A stretch of DNA of 33,908 nt from Gemmatimonadales bacterium (GCA_007695225.1 REED01000085.1:1-33908), one strand, 5' to 3'; positions 23,806 to 32,823 are shown, counted from the first letter of the stretch. Notes: generated by a model not told the origin, from the letters alone. Made by a program: numbers and translations.

Positions 23806-24051
23806 TCCTATTTCGGGCACCCAAGCTTCTCGGAAGGAGGACGGTCACCCGTGCGAGGGAGGGTGGCCGCAGCAATGGAAGACCCCCAGGATCGACGGCG
23901 GCGCTGGTGAAGGGGACTCTCGGGGACTACTCTGGGTCCTGGGCCTACCGACCCCTGTACTTCTTCGGTGGCCGCCGGAAAGGGATCCTGCGCGTCCTGA
24001 TCGAGGCGGGATGCCCGACCCCTCTGTCCCCTCCTGACCGCACCCCTATAG
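23806..24051. other. Upstream region of the LonB-like protease gene
   Basis: Completes the 330-bp gap between divergent genes. No promoter for the protease and no ribosome site at its ATG are evident. ccctgtacttcttc at 23953-23966 matches 14 bases of the inverted-repeat end of the element at 1-277, possibly a decayed end or chance. Confidence 0.4.
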
Positions 24052-26552
24052 ATGCCCGATCCCAACGCCCTCCCCCCGGAAGAACTCCACCGCCCCTGCG
24101 ACCCCGGAACGCTGGGGTTCGAGACCACGGAGACGCTGGAACCCCTCCGGGCCGCGCTGGGGCAGGACGATGCCATGGAAGCCCTGGGGTTCGGAGTCGC
24201 CGTTGCCTCTCCGGGCTACAACCTCTTCGTGGCAGGGCAGCCGGGGTCGGGCCGGACCACCATGGTGCGCCGGGTCCTCCGGGAACGGGCCGCCCACCGG
24301 TCGCCCCCTCCGGACTGGTGCTACGTCTTCAATTTCCGCGACCCCCGCAGGCCCCGGGCGCTCCGGCTCCCTCCGGGGCGCGGACGGGAGCTTCGGGACG
24401 ACATGGAGTGGCTCCTCTCCGAACTTCGTCATGCCATTCCCCTGGCCCTGGATTCCGACGACGTGGCGGCACGGCGGGCCGCCATCTTCCAGGAACGGGC
24501 CCAGCAGGCGAGGGCGGCCCTGACCGACCTTCGCGGGGAGGTGGAGGACGATGAATACGTGGCGTTCATGGGCGGAGACGAGGGGCTCACGGTGGTCCCG
24601 GCCCGGGGAGGCGAGCCCCTGACCCGAGAGGCCTTCGAGGACCTTCCCGAGGAGATGCGAAGCGAGATCGAGGAGCGGGTGCGGGAGTTGGCGGGGCGGC
24701 TCTTCCAGGTGCAGCGGAAATCGGTGGAACTCCAGCGGGAGGCCCGGGACCGGGCCGTCGGGCTGCACCGGGACGTGGTCCGAAGCGTGGTCGCCCACCG
24801 AGTGGAGATGCTCAAGGACCGATACCGGGAAACCGAGGGCGTCGAGGGGCACCTGGACGAGGTAACGGAGGACGTGGTCCGCTTCACCCACCGGTTCGCC
24901 CTGGGAGACGGGGCGACGGGGACGGGGACCTGGCGATGGAGGGGGCCGACGGAGTCCTGGGCGCCTCCCAGGAGGACTTCTTCCGCCGGTACGCGGTGAA
25001 TCCCCTCATCCACCGCGTCTCGGCGAATCAGGGACCGGAAGAGGGAGTGCCGGTGGTGGAGGAACCCAATCCCACCCTGCGGAACCTCCTGGGACGCATC
25101 GAGGGGCAGTTCCGCTTCGGATTCATGGTCACTGACCTGACCCGGATCGTTCCGGGAGCCCTCCACCGGGCGAACGGCGGCTACCTGGTCCTGGAGGCCT
25201 CTGAAGTACTCTCCCGCCCCTTCGCCTGGGGCGCGCTCAAGCGCTCCCTCCAGACCGGAGAGCTCCGGCCCGGAGATGCCGGGGAGGAGACCGGGCTCCC
25301 CAACGTGGAGTCCCTGGAGCCGGCTCCGATCCCCCTGGATGTAAAGGTCGTCCTGGTGGGGGAGGTGCACCTCTTCTACCTCCTTCAGGCCATGGACCCG
25401 GACTTCGCCGAGCTCTTCAAGGTGAAGGTGGACTTCGGACCTCGCATGCCCCGGACACCGGAGGCGGAGCGGGCATTTGGCGCCTTCATCGGCGCCCGGT
25501 GCCGGGACGAGGGGCTCCCCCACTTCCACGCCGGCGCAGTGGCCCGGGTCATCGACGAAGCCGCCCGGCGAGCCGGGGATCGGACCAAGCTCACCACCCG
25601 CTTCCGGGATGTCCTGGACCTCCTCCACGAAGCCGCCCACTTCGCCGTCGAGGGGGAAGCGGCCGTGGTGGAAGCTTCCCACGTGGAACGGGGCCTCTCC
25701 GCCCGGAGTCGTCGGAACCGGAGGCCCCACCGGGAGCTCCTTGAGCTCATCGACCGTGGGATCATCGCCTTCCATCCACGGAAAGAAGAAGTCGGCCAGC
25801 TCTACGGGATCGCCCTCAATTCCCTGGGGGAAGAGCACTTCGGACGCCCCATCCGGGTCATGGCCAGCGCATACCTGGGAACGGGAGGGCTGATCAACAT
25901 CGAACGGGAGGCGAGCCTGGCCGGGCCCCTCCATACCAAGGGCTTCCTGGTCCTCTCCGGGTACCTGGGCCGCCGCTTTGCCGGGGCGCATCCACTGGTG
26001 CTCTCCGCCAGCCTCTCCTTCGACCAGCTCTACGAGGAGGTGGAGGGGGACAGCGCCTCGGTGGCTGAGCTCTACGCCCTCATGTCCGCCATCGGAGAAA
26101 TCCCCCTCCGGCAGGGAATCGCCGTGACCGGAGCACTGAACCAGGAGGGGATCGTGCTCCCCGTGGGCGGCGTGACGGAGAAGGTCGAGGGGTTCTTCGA
26201 CGCCTGCCTCCAGTCCGGACTCACCGGGGAACAGGGAGTGGTCCTCCCCCGCAGGAACGTGGGAGGCCTGATGCTCCGGAAGGAGATCCGGGACGCCGTG
26301 GCACAGGGACGCTTCCACGTCTGGGCAGTGGACCGGGTGGAGGAGGGGTGGCCGATCCTTGCCGGGCGGCCGGCCGGGGAGCGAGAGGCAGACGGCGGGT
26401 ACACCCGGGAATCGGTGAACCGGGCGGTGGCGGATCGGCTGGCGGGGTGGGCCGACCAGTGGCGGGGATTCGGCCAGGCACGAGAGGCGGAGGAAGCGCC
26501 GATCCATGAGACTTCCGAGGTGCCCGTCGAGGCGATGCCACCGGAGGAGTGA
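24052..26552 (+). pseudogene. LonB-like AAA_32 ATP-dependent protease, split by a frameshift
   Basis: Two frames make one protein of the Lon-related AAA_32 family, cytoplasmic ATP-dependent proteases. The 5' frame (24052 to about 24912) has the family start LPPEELHRPCDP, the ATP loop GQPGSGRTT (Arg for Lys is usual in this family) and a coiled region. The 3' frame (from about 24915) has QEDFFRRYAVN, the helix-rich AAA remainder and the S16 protease domain with catalytic Ser in EGDSASVAE (codon 26052) and Lys in GVTEKVEG (codon 26181), 43 residues apart as in Lon. Removing two bases (gc at 24913-24914) within a GACGGG repeat rejoins the frames as GDGDGDGDLAMEG. It may be a true pseudogene, a slippage variant or a sequencing error. 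An ATG at 24936 could start the 3' part alone. Confidence 0.88.
24907..24929 (+). repeat. GACGGG hexamer repeat at the frameshift site
   Basis: GACGGG (24907-24912), the two extra bases gc, GACGGG (24915-24920), GACGGG (24921-24926) and a partial GAC. The extra dinucleotide between the first and second unit is exactly the frame disruption. Confidence 0.85.
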
Positions 26553-26797
26553 GGGGCGTAGGGAGGGCGGCTCTCGCCGCGGCTTCGGGCGGCGGTGGAG
26601 GAAGTGAGGAAGTCAGGGTGTGACGAAGGCCCGGAGGTCGACGCGGAGCGGACCGTGGAGGAGAGCGGACTGACCGCGGCGATCCCGTCGTACGTTGCCG
26701 GGCGCTCCCCACCGGGCCTTCCCCGCTGGGCCCTCCCCGCCGGGCCTTCCCGGATCCTGAAAAGCGGTTAGGGTTAGGGCTTGTCTTCGAGACAACC
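26553..26797. other. Intergenic region after the protease gene with a 14-bp tandem repeat
   Basis: It holds three diverged 14-bp units (starting 26714, 26728 and 26742, core GGGCCTTCCCCGC) and a short hairpin TTGTCT-TCG-AGACAA at 26782-26796 directly before the terminator stem. No gene or clear promoter for the SulP gene is seen. Confidence 0.55.
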
Positions 26798-26842
26798 GCG
26801 GCGGCTCCAGGGGCTCACGTCCCTGGAGCCGCCGCGTTTTTC
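26798..26842 (+). terminator. Strong intrinsic terminator between the protease and SulP genes
   Basis: A perfect 16-bp stem, CGCGGCGGCTCCAGGG (26798-26813) with its complement at 26822-26837, surrounds an 8-nt loop and runs into TTTTT (26838-26842). It ends 46 bp before the SulP ATG, so it either terminates the protease message or, with the small hairpin before it, acts as a leader attenuator of SulP. Confidence 0.92.
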
Positions 26843-26888
26843 CTGCCCTCCCGTCGCCGTACGCGCCACCGCCCCCTGTCGGCCCCCC

Positions 26889-28373
26889 ATGCTCCGTTCC
26901 CTTCGCGACACCTGGTTCTTCAATCTCCGCGGCGACGTCCTGGCCGGCATCGTGGTGGCACTGGCGCTGATCCCCGAGGCCATTGCCTTCTCCGTCATTG
27001 CCGGCGTGGATCCCAAGGTGGGGCTCTACGCCGCCTTCTCCATTGCTGTGATCACGGCCTTCGCCGGAGGGCGTCCGGGGATGATCTCCGCCGCCACCGG
27101 GGCCATGGCCCTTCTCATGGTGGTCCTGGTCCGGGAGCACGGCCTGGAGTACCTCCTGGCGGCCACCCTCCTCACCGGGGTGCTGCAGGTGCTGGCGGGG
27201 GTCTTCCGGCTGGGAGCGCTCATGCGCTTCGTGTCCCGCTCCGTGGTCACGGGCTTCGTGAACGCCCTGGCCATCCTGATCTTCCTGGCCCAGCTCCCGG
27301 AGATGACGGGAGAGAATGCCCGACTCCTCGTATTCGGGGTGGTGGCGGCCGGCCTCATCATCATCTACGGGCTTCCCCGCCTCACGAAGGCGGTCCCCTC
27401 GCCCCTGGTCTGCATCGTGGTCCTGACCGCCGCCGCCATCTTCCTGGGCTTTGACGTGCGCACCGTGGGGGACATGGGCGCGCTCCCCGACAGCCTTCCC
27501 ATCTTCCTCTGGCCCGACGTGCCGCTGACGCTGGAGACCCTCCAGATCATCTTTCCCTACGCGGTCATGCTGGCGGTAGTGGGTCTCCTGGAATCCATGA
27601 TGACGGCGACCATCGTCGACGACCTCACCGACACCTCCTCGGACAGGGATCGGGAGTGCGTGGGCCAGGGTGTGGCCAATGTGGGCTCCGGGCTGCTGGG
27701 TGGCATGGCCGGCTGCGCCATGATTGGACAGTCGGTCATCAACATCAAGTCCGGTGGGCGGGGACGGCTCTCGGCGCTGGTGGCCGGGGTGGTCCTGCTC
27801 CTGATGGTGGTCTTCCTCGGGGAGTGGGTGGCCCAGATTCCCATGGCGGCGCTGGTGGCCGTCATGATCATGGTGTCCATCGGTACCTTCAGCTGGGAGT
27901 CGCTCCGGAACCTTCGCACGAACCCGAAGAGTTCCAGCGTGGTCATGGCCTCCACGGTGGCCGTGGTGGTGGTGACCCACAACCTTGCTCTGGGGGTTTT
28001 GGTGGGCGTACTTCTCAGCGCCCTCTTCTTCGCCCAGAAGGTGGGGCGTTTCCTGACGATTCGCTCCGAGTTGTCCGACGATGGACTGCACCGGATCTAC
28101 CGGGTGTCCGGACAGGTCTTCTTCACCTCGGCCGAGGCCTTCCTGGCCAGCTTCGACTTCAAGGAAGCCCTGCAGACGGTGACCATCGACGTGAGCCGGG
28201 CCCACTTCTGGGACATCACGGCGGTCGGTTCCCTGGACAAGGCCGTCATCAAGTTCCGCCGGGAGGGCGCCCGGGTGGAGCTCCTAGGGCTGAACGAGGC
28301 CAGCGCCACCATGGTGGACCGCTACGCCATTCACGACAAGCCGGACGCCGCCGAGCGGCTCCTGGCCCACTGA
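26889..28373 (+). CDS. SulP family (SLC26) anion transporter with STAS domain
   Basis: A 494-residue inner-membrane transporter. The sulfate-permease domain starts [22 protein letters not shown], the SulP signature with the substrate-site proline, and continues through [39 protein letters not shown] and [18 protein letters not shown]-terminal STAS domain (about 400-494) contains [23 protein letters not shown]. Members carry sulfate, bicarbonate or other anions; this subtype, without carbonic anhydrase but paired with UspA, is common in bacteria and its substrate is uncertain. The start at 26889 matches the domain start; the in-frame extension from 26781 overlaps the terminator and is rejected. 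It is 35 bp upstream of the UspA gene, indicating an operon. Confidence 0.93.
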   Translation: MLRSLRDTWFFNLRGDVLAGIVVALALIPEAIAFSVIAGVDPKVGLYAAFSIAVITAFAGGRPGMISAATGAMALLMVVLVREHGLEYLLAATLLTGVLQVLAGVFRLGALMRFVSRSVVTGFVNALAILIFLAQLPEMTGENARLLVFGVVAAGLIIIYGLPRLTKAVPSPLVCIVVLTAAAIFLGFDVRTVGDMGALPDSLPIFLWPDVPLTLETLQIIFPYAVMLAVVGLLESMMTATIVDDLTDTSSDRDRECVGQGVANVGSGLLGGMAGCAMIGQSVINIKSGGRGRLSALVAGVVLLLMVVFLGEWVAQIPMAALVAVMIMVSIGTFSWESLRNLRTNPKSSSVVMASTVAVVVVTHNLALGVLVGVLLSALFFAQKVGRFLTIRSELSDDGLHRIYRVSGQVFFTSAEAFLASFDFKEALQTVTIDVSRAHFWDITAVGSLDKAVIKFRREGARVELLGLNEASATMVDRYAIHDKPDAAERLLAH

Positions 28374-28408
28374 TCCCCGCGCTTCCTCCTGCCCCCACCG
28401 GAGCCTTC

Positions 28409-29362
28409 ATGCCTCCCACCTCCTCCTCTTCGGACCAACCCGCCGCTGCCTCCGGGACGCCTTCGGGCCAGCCCGCGGGCCCGCCTTCGGGTAAGGTCCT
28501 GGCCTGCATCGACCAGTCCCCCTACGCCCAGGCGGTATGCGACTTCGCGGCATGGTCGGCGGAGCGCATGACAGCGCCTCTCTCCTTCCTGCACGTGCTG
28601 GATGCCACCTCCGGGAACGTCCAGGGCGACCGGAATCTGAGTGGAGCCATCGGGCTCGGGGCCCGGGAGGACCTGCTGGAGAAGCTGGCCACCCTGGATG
28701 AGGAGCGGGCCCGGCTCGCCATGGAGCAGGGTCGCCAACTCCTGGCCGGCGCCGTGGAGCGGGCCCGGGCCATGGCTCCCAACCTGGAGGCCGCCACAAA
28801 GCGGATGGAGGTCCGGCAGCGCCACGGGGAGCTGGTGGACGCCCTCCTCGCGCTGGAGTCCGAGACCCGCATGCTGGTGCTGGGCAAGCGCGGATCCAGC
28901 TCTGCCGCCGAGCAAGGCCACCTTGGCCGGCACCTGGAACAGGTGATCCGGTCGGTGGCGAAGCCCATCCTTGTGGCCCAACAGAGCTTTGCCGCGCCGA
29001 AGCGGATCATGTTCGCCTTCGACGGAAGCGCCACGGCCCGGAAGGGGCTGGAGATGCTGACGGCGAGCCCCCTCTTTCGTGGAATCCCGTGTCACCTGGT
29101 CTACGTGGGCACCGACAAGCCCGAGGCGCGTGCCGCCCTGGCCGACGCCGCCGGAACGCTGGAGGCGGCCGGCTTCGAGGCGCCGGTGGCGCTGGTTCCG
29201 GGAAACCCCGACGACGCCCTCCCCCGCTACCAGGCCGAGCACGGGATCGACCTTCTGGTCATGGGCGCCTTCGGGCATTCCCGGATCCGCCACCTGATCC
29301 TGGGAAGCACCACCACGGCCATGCTCCGGCGCTTCACCGTTTCGGTGATGGTGCTCCGGTAG
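28409..29362 (+). CDS. Tandem universal stress protein (two UspA domains)
   Basis: A 317-residue cytoplasmic protein with a Ser/Pro/Gly-rich lead of about 27 residues and two UspA domains. The first (about 28-160) begins VLACIDQSPYAQAVCDFAAW and ends RSVAKPILVAQQ. The second (about 165-317) begins RIMFAFDGSATARKGLEML and carries the ATP-binding GAFGHSRIRHLILGSTT near the C-terminus. The first domain has GKRGSSSAAEQGHLGRHLEQVI in the corresponding place, a partly preserved site. Usp proteins bind ATP or AMP and modulate stress responses or transporters; being 35 bp behind SulP suggests it senses or controls that transporter. Its TAG stop (29360-29362) is the first triplet of the second copy of the inverted-repeat element. 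Confidence 0.92.
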   Translation: MPPTSSSSDQPAAASGTPSGQPAGPPSGKVLACIDQSPYAQAVCDFAAWSAERMTAPLSFLHVLDATSGNVQGDRNLSGAIGLGAREDLLEKLATLDEERARLAMEQGRQLLAGAVERARAMAPNLEAATKRMEVRQRHGELVDALLALESETRMLVLGKRGSSSAAEQGHLGRHLEQVIRSVAKPILVAQQSFAAPKRIMFAFDGSATARKGLEMLTASPLFRGIPCHLVYVGTDKPEARAALADAAGTLEAAGFEAPVALVPGNPDDALPRYQAEHGIDLLVMGAFGHSRIRHLILGSTTTAMLRRFTVSVMVLR

Positions 29363-29603
29363 GAGGCTATTGAAGGAGTACAGGGACCACCGAGAAGGGA
29401 TCTTGCGTGACCCAAGCGCGATGTGCTTGGGTGCCCGGTAGAGGCGGGTCGCTGAAAGCGATGCGGTAGCGTCGGTGAAGTGGCCCAGCGAAGATCCAGG
29501 GCCGCACCCCCCCTTCTTCTTTCGGGTTGGGGCGGCTGCTGGGAGCCCCCTCGGTCGTTGGCTCCCCTCGACCTAGCCCTCGCTATGCCTGCGGATCGCC
29601 GGT
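29360..29603 (+). repeat. Second copy of the inverted-repeat element, right end missing
   Basis: The left terminal repeat (29360-29392) differs from copy 1 at three of 33 bases, and the interior aligns up to about 29603, where similarity stops; the right inverted repeat is absent. It carries an extra perfect hairpin, ACCCAAGC (29410-29417) with GCTTGGGT (29425-29432), not found in copy 1. The other stems are kept: GATGC/GCGTC, GTGGCCC/GGGCCGC, GGGAGCC/GGCTCCC and TAGC/GCTA. It starts exactly at the TAG stop codon of the UspA gene. Confidence 0.85.
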
Positions 29604-30067
29604 GGCGAAGCTCGTCATTTTCCAGGCGCTCGCCGTGAACGGCGGCTCCGCCCTCACGCCCGTCGGCAATCCACAGAACAGATTTTCTCTGGTTGCATGG
29701 CGGGGCCTCGGCCGGCGGGTTTGTCCTCGCGATGCTGCTCGCCGGCGGCGGGCGCGTGGGTCTCGATATGAGCAACATCCCGGGGGGTGGCTACAGCTCT
29801 CTCCAACACGCCCCAGCGGCCATGTTGTCGCCCTCGGAGGCATCCGATCGTGGGTTCAGGGAGGGGCAGGGGCCTACGCCGTGCCACCCATCCCATTCCA
29901 CGGAACACCGACCCATGGAACACTGATCCATGGAACACTGGCCCCACAAGCATGGGAATCCCCGCGGGACGGTGGCATTGGAATGGGTCATATGAGAGAC
30001 CGGAGCCGGAACCGTCCTTTGCGCTTATCGACGTTTGTGGCGCCGGTGGTCTATCCGGAGACATTCA
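29604..30067. other. Gene-poor stretch between the element remnant and the DUF559 gene
   Basis: No convincing gene is seen in these 464 bp. Open frames here are short and lack recognisable domains. It includes the 15-bp tandem repeat at 29898-29942. Composition is somewhat less biased than neighbouring genes, consistent with degraded accessory DNA. Confidence 0.5.
29898..29942 (+). repeat. 15-bp tandem repeat x3
   Basis: ccacggaacaccgac, ccatggaacactgat and ccatggaacactggc follow each other at 29898, 29913 and 29928. They lie in non-coding sequence 125 bp before the DUF559 gene. Confidence 0.92.
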
Positions 30068-31195
30068 ATGCCAGCATCCTCGAAGAAGCCGTCGAATGGG
30101 GGAAAACGGTTCACCTCGGGGCGGGACTCCATCCCCCCTTACCCCAGCAGCCGCCCTCAACCCATCAGTCCCCCTCACCCCAGCAGCCGCCCTCCTCTCG
30201 AAGGTCTGGTGGACCGCATCGCCGAGCGGCAGCACGGGATCGTGACACTCGACCAGCTTCGCGAGGCAGGTTTCACCCGGCAGATGGTCCGACACCGGAT
30301 CCGGAAAGGACGCTTCGCGCCGTTGCATCGTGGGGTCTACCGGGTCGGACCACGGCTGTCGATCTTGGCCGACGAGATGGCAGCCGTCCTCGCATGTGGA
30401 CCACGGGCCTTGCTGAGTCATCGGTCCGCAGCTGCACTCTGGGAACTCCTCCCCTCGCCATGGACCGCCGGCTCCCCCATACCCATGCCCCGCGAGGTCT
30501 CGGTCTTCCGCTCGGATCGCGGCGTCGCTGCCCCTGGTATCCTCGCTCACCGTGTGACGACCCTCCGACCCAAGGACCGGACGACACGCGAGGGGATCCC
30601 GGTCACGACGGCCGCTCGCACCATTTTGGACCTCGCCAGGCTGGCGGCCCGGCGCCCCGGCACCGCCCACAGCAACCCCCCCGCCGACCCCCTTCCCCCG
30701 GTGACCCGCCGCGATCTGGAGCGGGCGATAGCGAGGGCCGAGCGCGAGGGTCTCGCGACGCTTGCCGACCTCCGGGCCCACCTCTCTGCGTCACCTCGCT
30801 GGCCTGGCTCGGTCCTGCTCCGTGAGATCCTGGACCTCGAAGGTGGCCCGGCGTTCACACGCTCCGAGGCGGAAACCCGCCTCCTCGAACTGGTGCGAGG
30901 CGCTTGCCTGCCGCCCCCGCAAACCAACAAGCGGGTCGGCCGTTACGAACTGGACTTCCTCTGGAGAGGGGCCGGTCTTGCTCTCGAGGTGGACGGATTC
31001 GCCTTTCACGCTTCGCGGGACCGGTTCGAAGCCGACCGCATCCGCGACGCGGAACTCGCAGCCCGGGGAATCCTGGTCATCCGCGTGACCTGGCGGCAGA
31101 TCCGCGACGATCCCGCGGCGGTCATCGGCCGGGTGGCGCGGGCCCTCGGGCGAGCGGAGGCGCGGATTCCGGGACTTCCCCTCGGCACGGGGTAG
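30068..31195 (+). CDS. AbiEi-like winged-helix plus DUF559 (PD-(D/E)XK nuclease-like) protein
   Basis: A 375-residue protein with three parts. The first 45 residues are Pro/Ser-rich with a 36-bp direct duplication (18-bp cores at 30141 and 30177). An AbiEi_4-type winged-helix segment follows (about 46-95: IAERQHGIVTLDQLREAGF, RHRIRKGRFAPLHRGVYRVG). The C-terminus is a DUF559 domain related to very-short-patch-repair-like endonucleases, with Glu in SEAETRLLELV, Asp in YELDFLW, Glu/Asp in LEVDGFAFH and the typical RDRFEADRIRDAELAARGILVIRVTW. Such proteins are often labelled type IV antitoxin-like, but no AbiEii toxin is nearby, and function is unproven. ATG at 30068 has GGAG about eight bases upstream. 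It lies between two remnants of the inverted-repeat element. Confidence 0.82.
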   Translation: MPASSKKPSNGGKRFTSGRDSIPPYPSSRPQPISPPHPSSRPPLEGLVDRIAERQHGIVTLDQLREAGFTRQMVRHRIRKGRFAPLHRGVYRVGPRLSILADEMAAVLACGPRALLSHRSAAALWELLPSPWTAGSPIPMPREVSVFRSDRGVAAPGILAHRVTTLRPKDRTTREGIPVTTAARTILDLARLAARRPGTAHSNPPADPLPPVTRRDLERAIARAEREGLATLADLRAHLSASPRWPGSVLLREILDLEGGPAFTRSEAETRLLELVRGACLPPPQTNKRVGRYELDFLWRGAGLALEVDGFAFHASRDRFEADRIRDAELAARGILVIRVTWRQIRDDPAAVIGRVARALGRAEARIPGLPLGTG

Positions 31196-31229
31196 GCCAC
31201 CACCTTCCAGCGCGTGATGGGAGGTGTTT

Positions 31230-31415
31230 GTGACAGATGGAGCGCCCGACGCGAAGACCGACGCGAAGACCGAGAAGACCGAGAAGGCTGTTGAAGAAGT
31301 ACGAAGGGGCCTCAGCATCCTCTCGGTGTTTCCCGCTCGGCGCTGGCAGGGCGGCTCCTGGATGTGCCGCTCCAGGCGGAAGGACAAGAAACGCCAGGGT
31401 CTCCCCGTTTTCTGA
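31230..31415 (+). pseudogene. Small frame, probably a gene start cut by an element fragment
   Basis: GTG at 31230 has GGGAGG five bases upstream and opens 61 codons, 34 bp after the DUF559 stop. The first 17 codons (VTDGAPDAKTDAKTEKTEK) contain a tandem 12-bp repeat and then 9-bp units; the frame then reads into the 21-bp element end and unrelated sequence. No domain is recognised. It may be a real short peptide or a truncated former gene. Confidence 0.3.
31282..31302 (+). repeat. 21-bp end fragment of the inverted-repeat element
   Basis: It is identical to bases 2-22 of the terminal repeat at 1-33 and in the same orientation as the copy at 29360. No further similarity to the element follows it. 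With the copy at 29360 it brackets the DUF559 gene. Confidence 0.85.
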
Positions 31416-31701
31416 ATTCCTCTCCCATCCTCACCCGCGACCCCTCGGTGGTCGCCCACGGCCGCGCCGCGGTGCGAAGTGCCCTGGCTTCAGCCGACAA
31501 GGCGGAGGCTCCAGGGTGCGTTTGGAGCATGGTTCTCCTCGTGCTCCACCCAAGGAACTACCTCGTGCGAGTGACGGTCCCGTTTGGATCTCCCCCTTCG
31601 GACCATCGTGCCCCTTCCACCCGATCGAGCGATTTCTAACTGATCACAACGCACAGAGATTTCATGAATCACTGTTACCTCAAACTGGAGAGGCAACAAA
31701 C
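31416..31701. other. Upstream region of the PRC-barrel gene
   Basis: No gene is seen. It includes a small inverted pair GGAGCA/TGCTCC near 31525-31550 and turns AT-richer from about 31630 towards the PRC-barrel gene, where a promoter is expected, but no clear -35/-10 pair can be named. Confidence 0.35.
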
Positions 31702-32097
31702 ATGGCCACGAAGGCACAAGGAAACGGTAGTCACACCGGCACCGGAACCCGCAGGATAGTTTCCGCCGGCACCATGTCCGGCGACAGCGTCCGCAACCTT
31801 TCCGGGGATGATCTGGGCAAAGTCCAGGAGATCATGCTTGACGTCAACGACGGATCCATCGCCTACGCGGTGCTCTCGTTCGGCGGTTTCCTCGGGATGG
31901 GCGACAAGCTGTTCGCCGTTCCCTGGAAGGCCCTGACGCTGGTGCAGGACGAGGAACACTTCCTCCTCGACGTGGACAAGAAGTTGCTTGAGGACGCACC
32001 TGGGTTCGACAAGGACAAATGGCCGGATTTCTCCGACCAGAAGTGGGGCCAGGGGATCCAAGATCACTACGGCAAGACCCCCTACTGGAATCGCTAG
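31702..32097 (+). CDS. PRC-barrel domain protein
   Basis: A 131-residue soluble protein made of one PRC-barrel: SGDSVRNLSGDDLGKVQEIMLDVNDGSIAYAVLSFGGFLGMGDKLFAVPWKAL, then a tail with KKLLEDAPGFDKDKWPDFSD. PRC-barrels occur in photosynthetic reaction-centre H subunits, RimM and many small stress-related proteins; this stand-alone form is of the last type and its role is unknown. The first 25 residues are Gly/Thr/Ser-rich and look flexible. The ATG is supported by GGAGAGG eight bases upstream. Longer in-frame sequence from 31237 spans the element fragment and is not part of the gene. Confidence 0.88.
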   Translation: MATKAQGNGSHTGTGTRRIVSAGTMSGDSVRNLSGDDLGKVQEIMLDVNDGSIAYAVLSFGGFLGMGDKLFAVPWKALTLVQDEEHFLLDVDKKLLEDAPGFDKDKWPDFSDQKWGQGIQDHYGKTPYWNR

Positions 32098-32655
32098 GGG
32101 CGGGAGGAGACAAGCGGAACGCGTCGCTGAGTCGAATCATCGGCGAGCCGCAGATGCCCCGTCGCACCGGGTAGCTCCCGGTCCCGGGGTACAGCGAAGC
32201 TGAGCGAAGGACAAGCCCGTGGGCAGGGGAAGGTGTCGAGAGGAATCGGCAGCTTCACCCGCCCCGGGCTCTTCTGTTTTGCAGGCACGTTTTGCGTCCC
32301 CCCGAACGAGGGATCATTCCCCGATACGCTCTACCCCGATGGAGCGACTCTGCATGGTGACAGTGGATCTCGACCCTGGGGGTGCTGGGCCCGTGTAACC
32401 CCACCCAATCCCCGGCTGGGCCACAACTTGCCAGACTCCGGAGGGCGCTTCGACCTCAAGGCCATGGTCAGGGAATTTCGACGGACACTCCATGAAAAGA
32501 TGGTGCGCTTCCTCATGGCGGTAAGCGAAGGCGACGGCGAGGAAGCCGTGGAACGGGGACACCGGCCCGGGAGCGCGCTCCCAAACGGGCGTCGCCGAAC
32601 TCTTGTCCGAGCTCCCAGGACTCCTGTGGGGGTCGTTCCGGAGAGATTGCACCGG

Positions 32656-32685
32656 CCTCGCCTCCCCTCGCCTCCCCTCGCCTCC
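32656..32685 (+). repeat. 10-bp tandem repeat x3
   Basis: cctcgcctcc occurs three times without interruption at 32656, 32666 and 32676, in non-coding sequence. Confidence 0.93.
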
Positions 32686-32823
32686 CCGCCCCCGTAGATC
32701 GTACCGATGGGATTGCAGGGAATACAGGTTCGTCACCCGGACGGGAGCGCGAAGCAGGGCCCGGCGCCGGGGGATCGTCCTGTTGTCGAGGGATTCCAGC
32801 CCAGGGGAACGGGTGCACCGCTC

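Noticed and set aside
26767..26780. Telomere-like ggttagggttaggg
   Set aside because: Only two units plus a partial one in bacterial intergenic DNA; chance is enough.
26613..28205. 530-codon minus-strand frame opposite the SulP gene
   Set aside because: His/Asp/Gly-rich shadow frame without a domain; the SulP frame is unambiguous.
32233..32736. Overlapping frames on both strands in the gene-free region
   Set aside because: Arg/Pro/Gly-rich, no ribosome site or recognisable motif, mutually exclusive.
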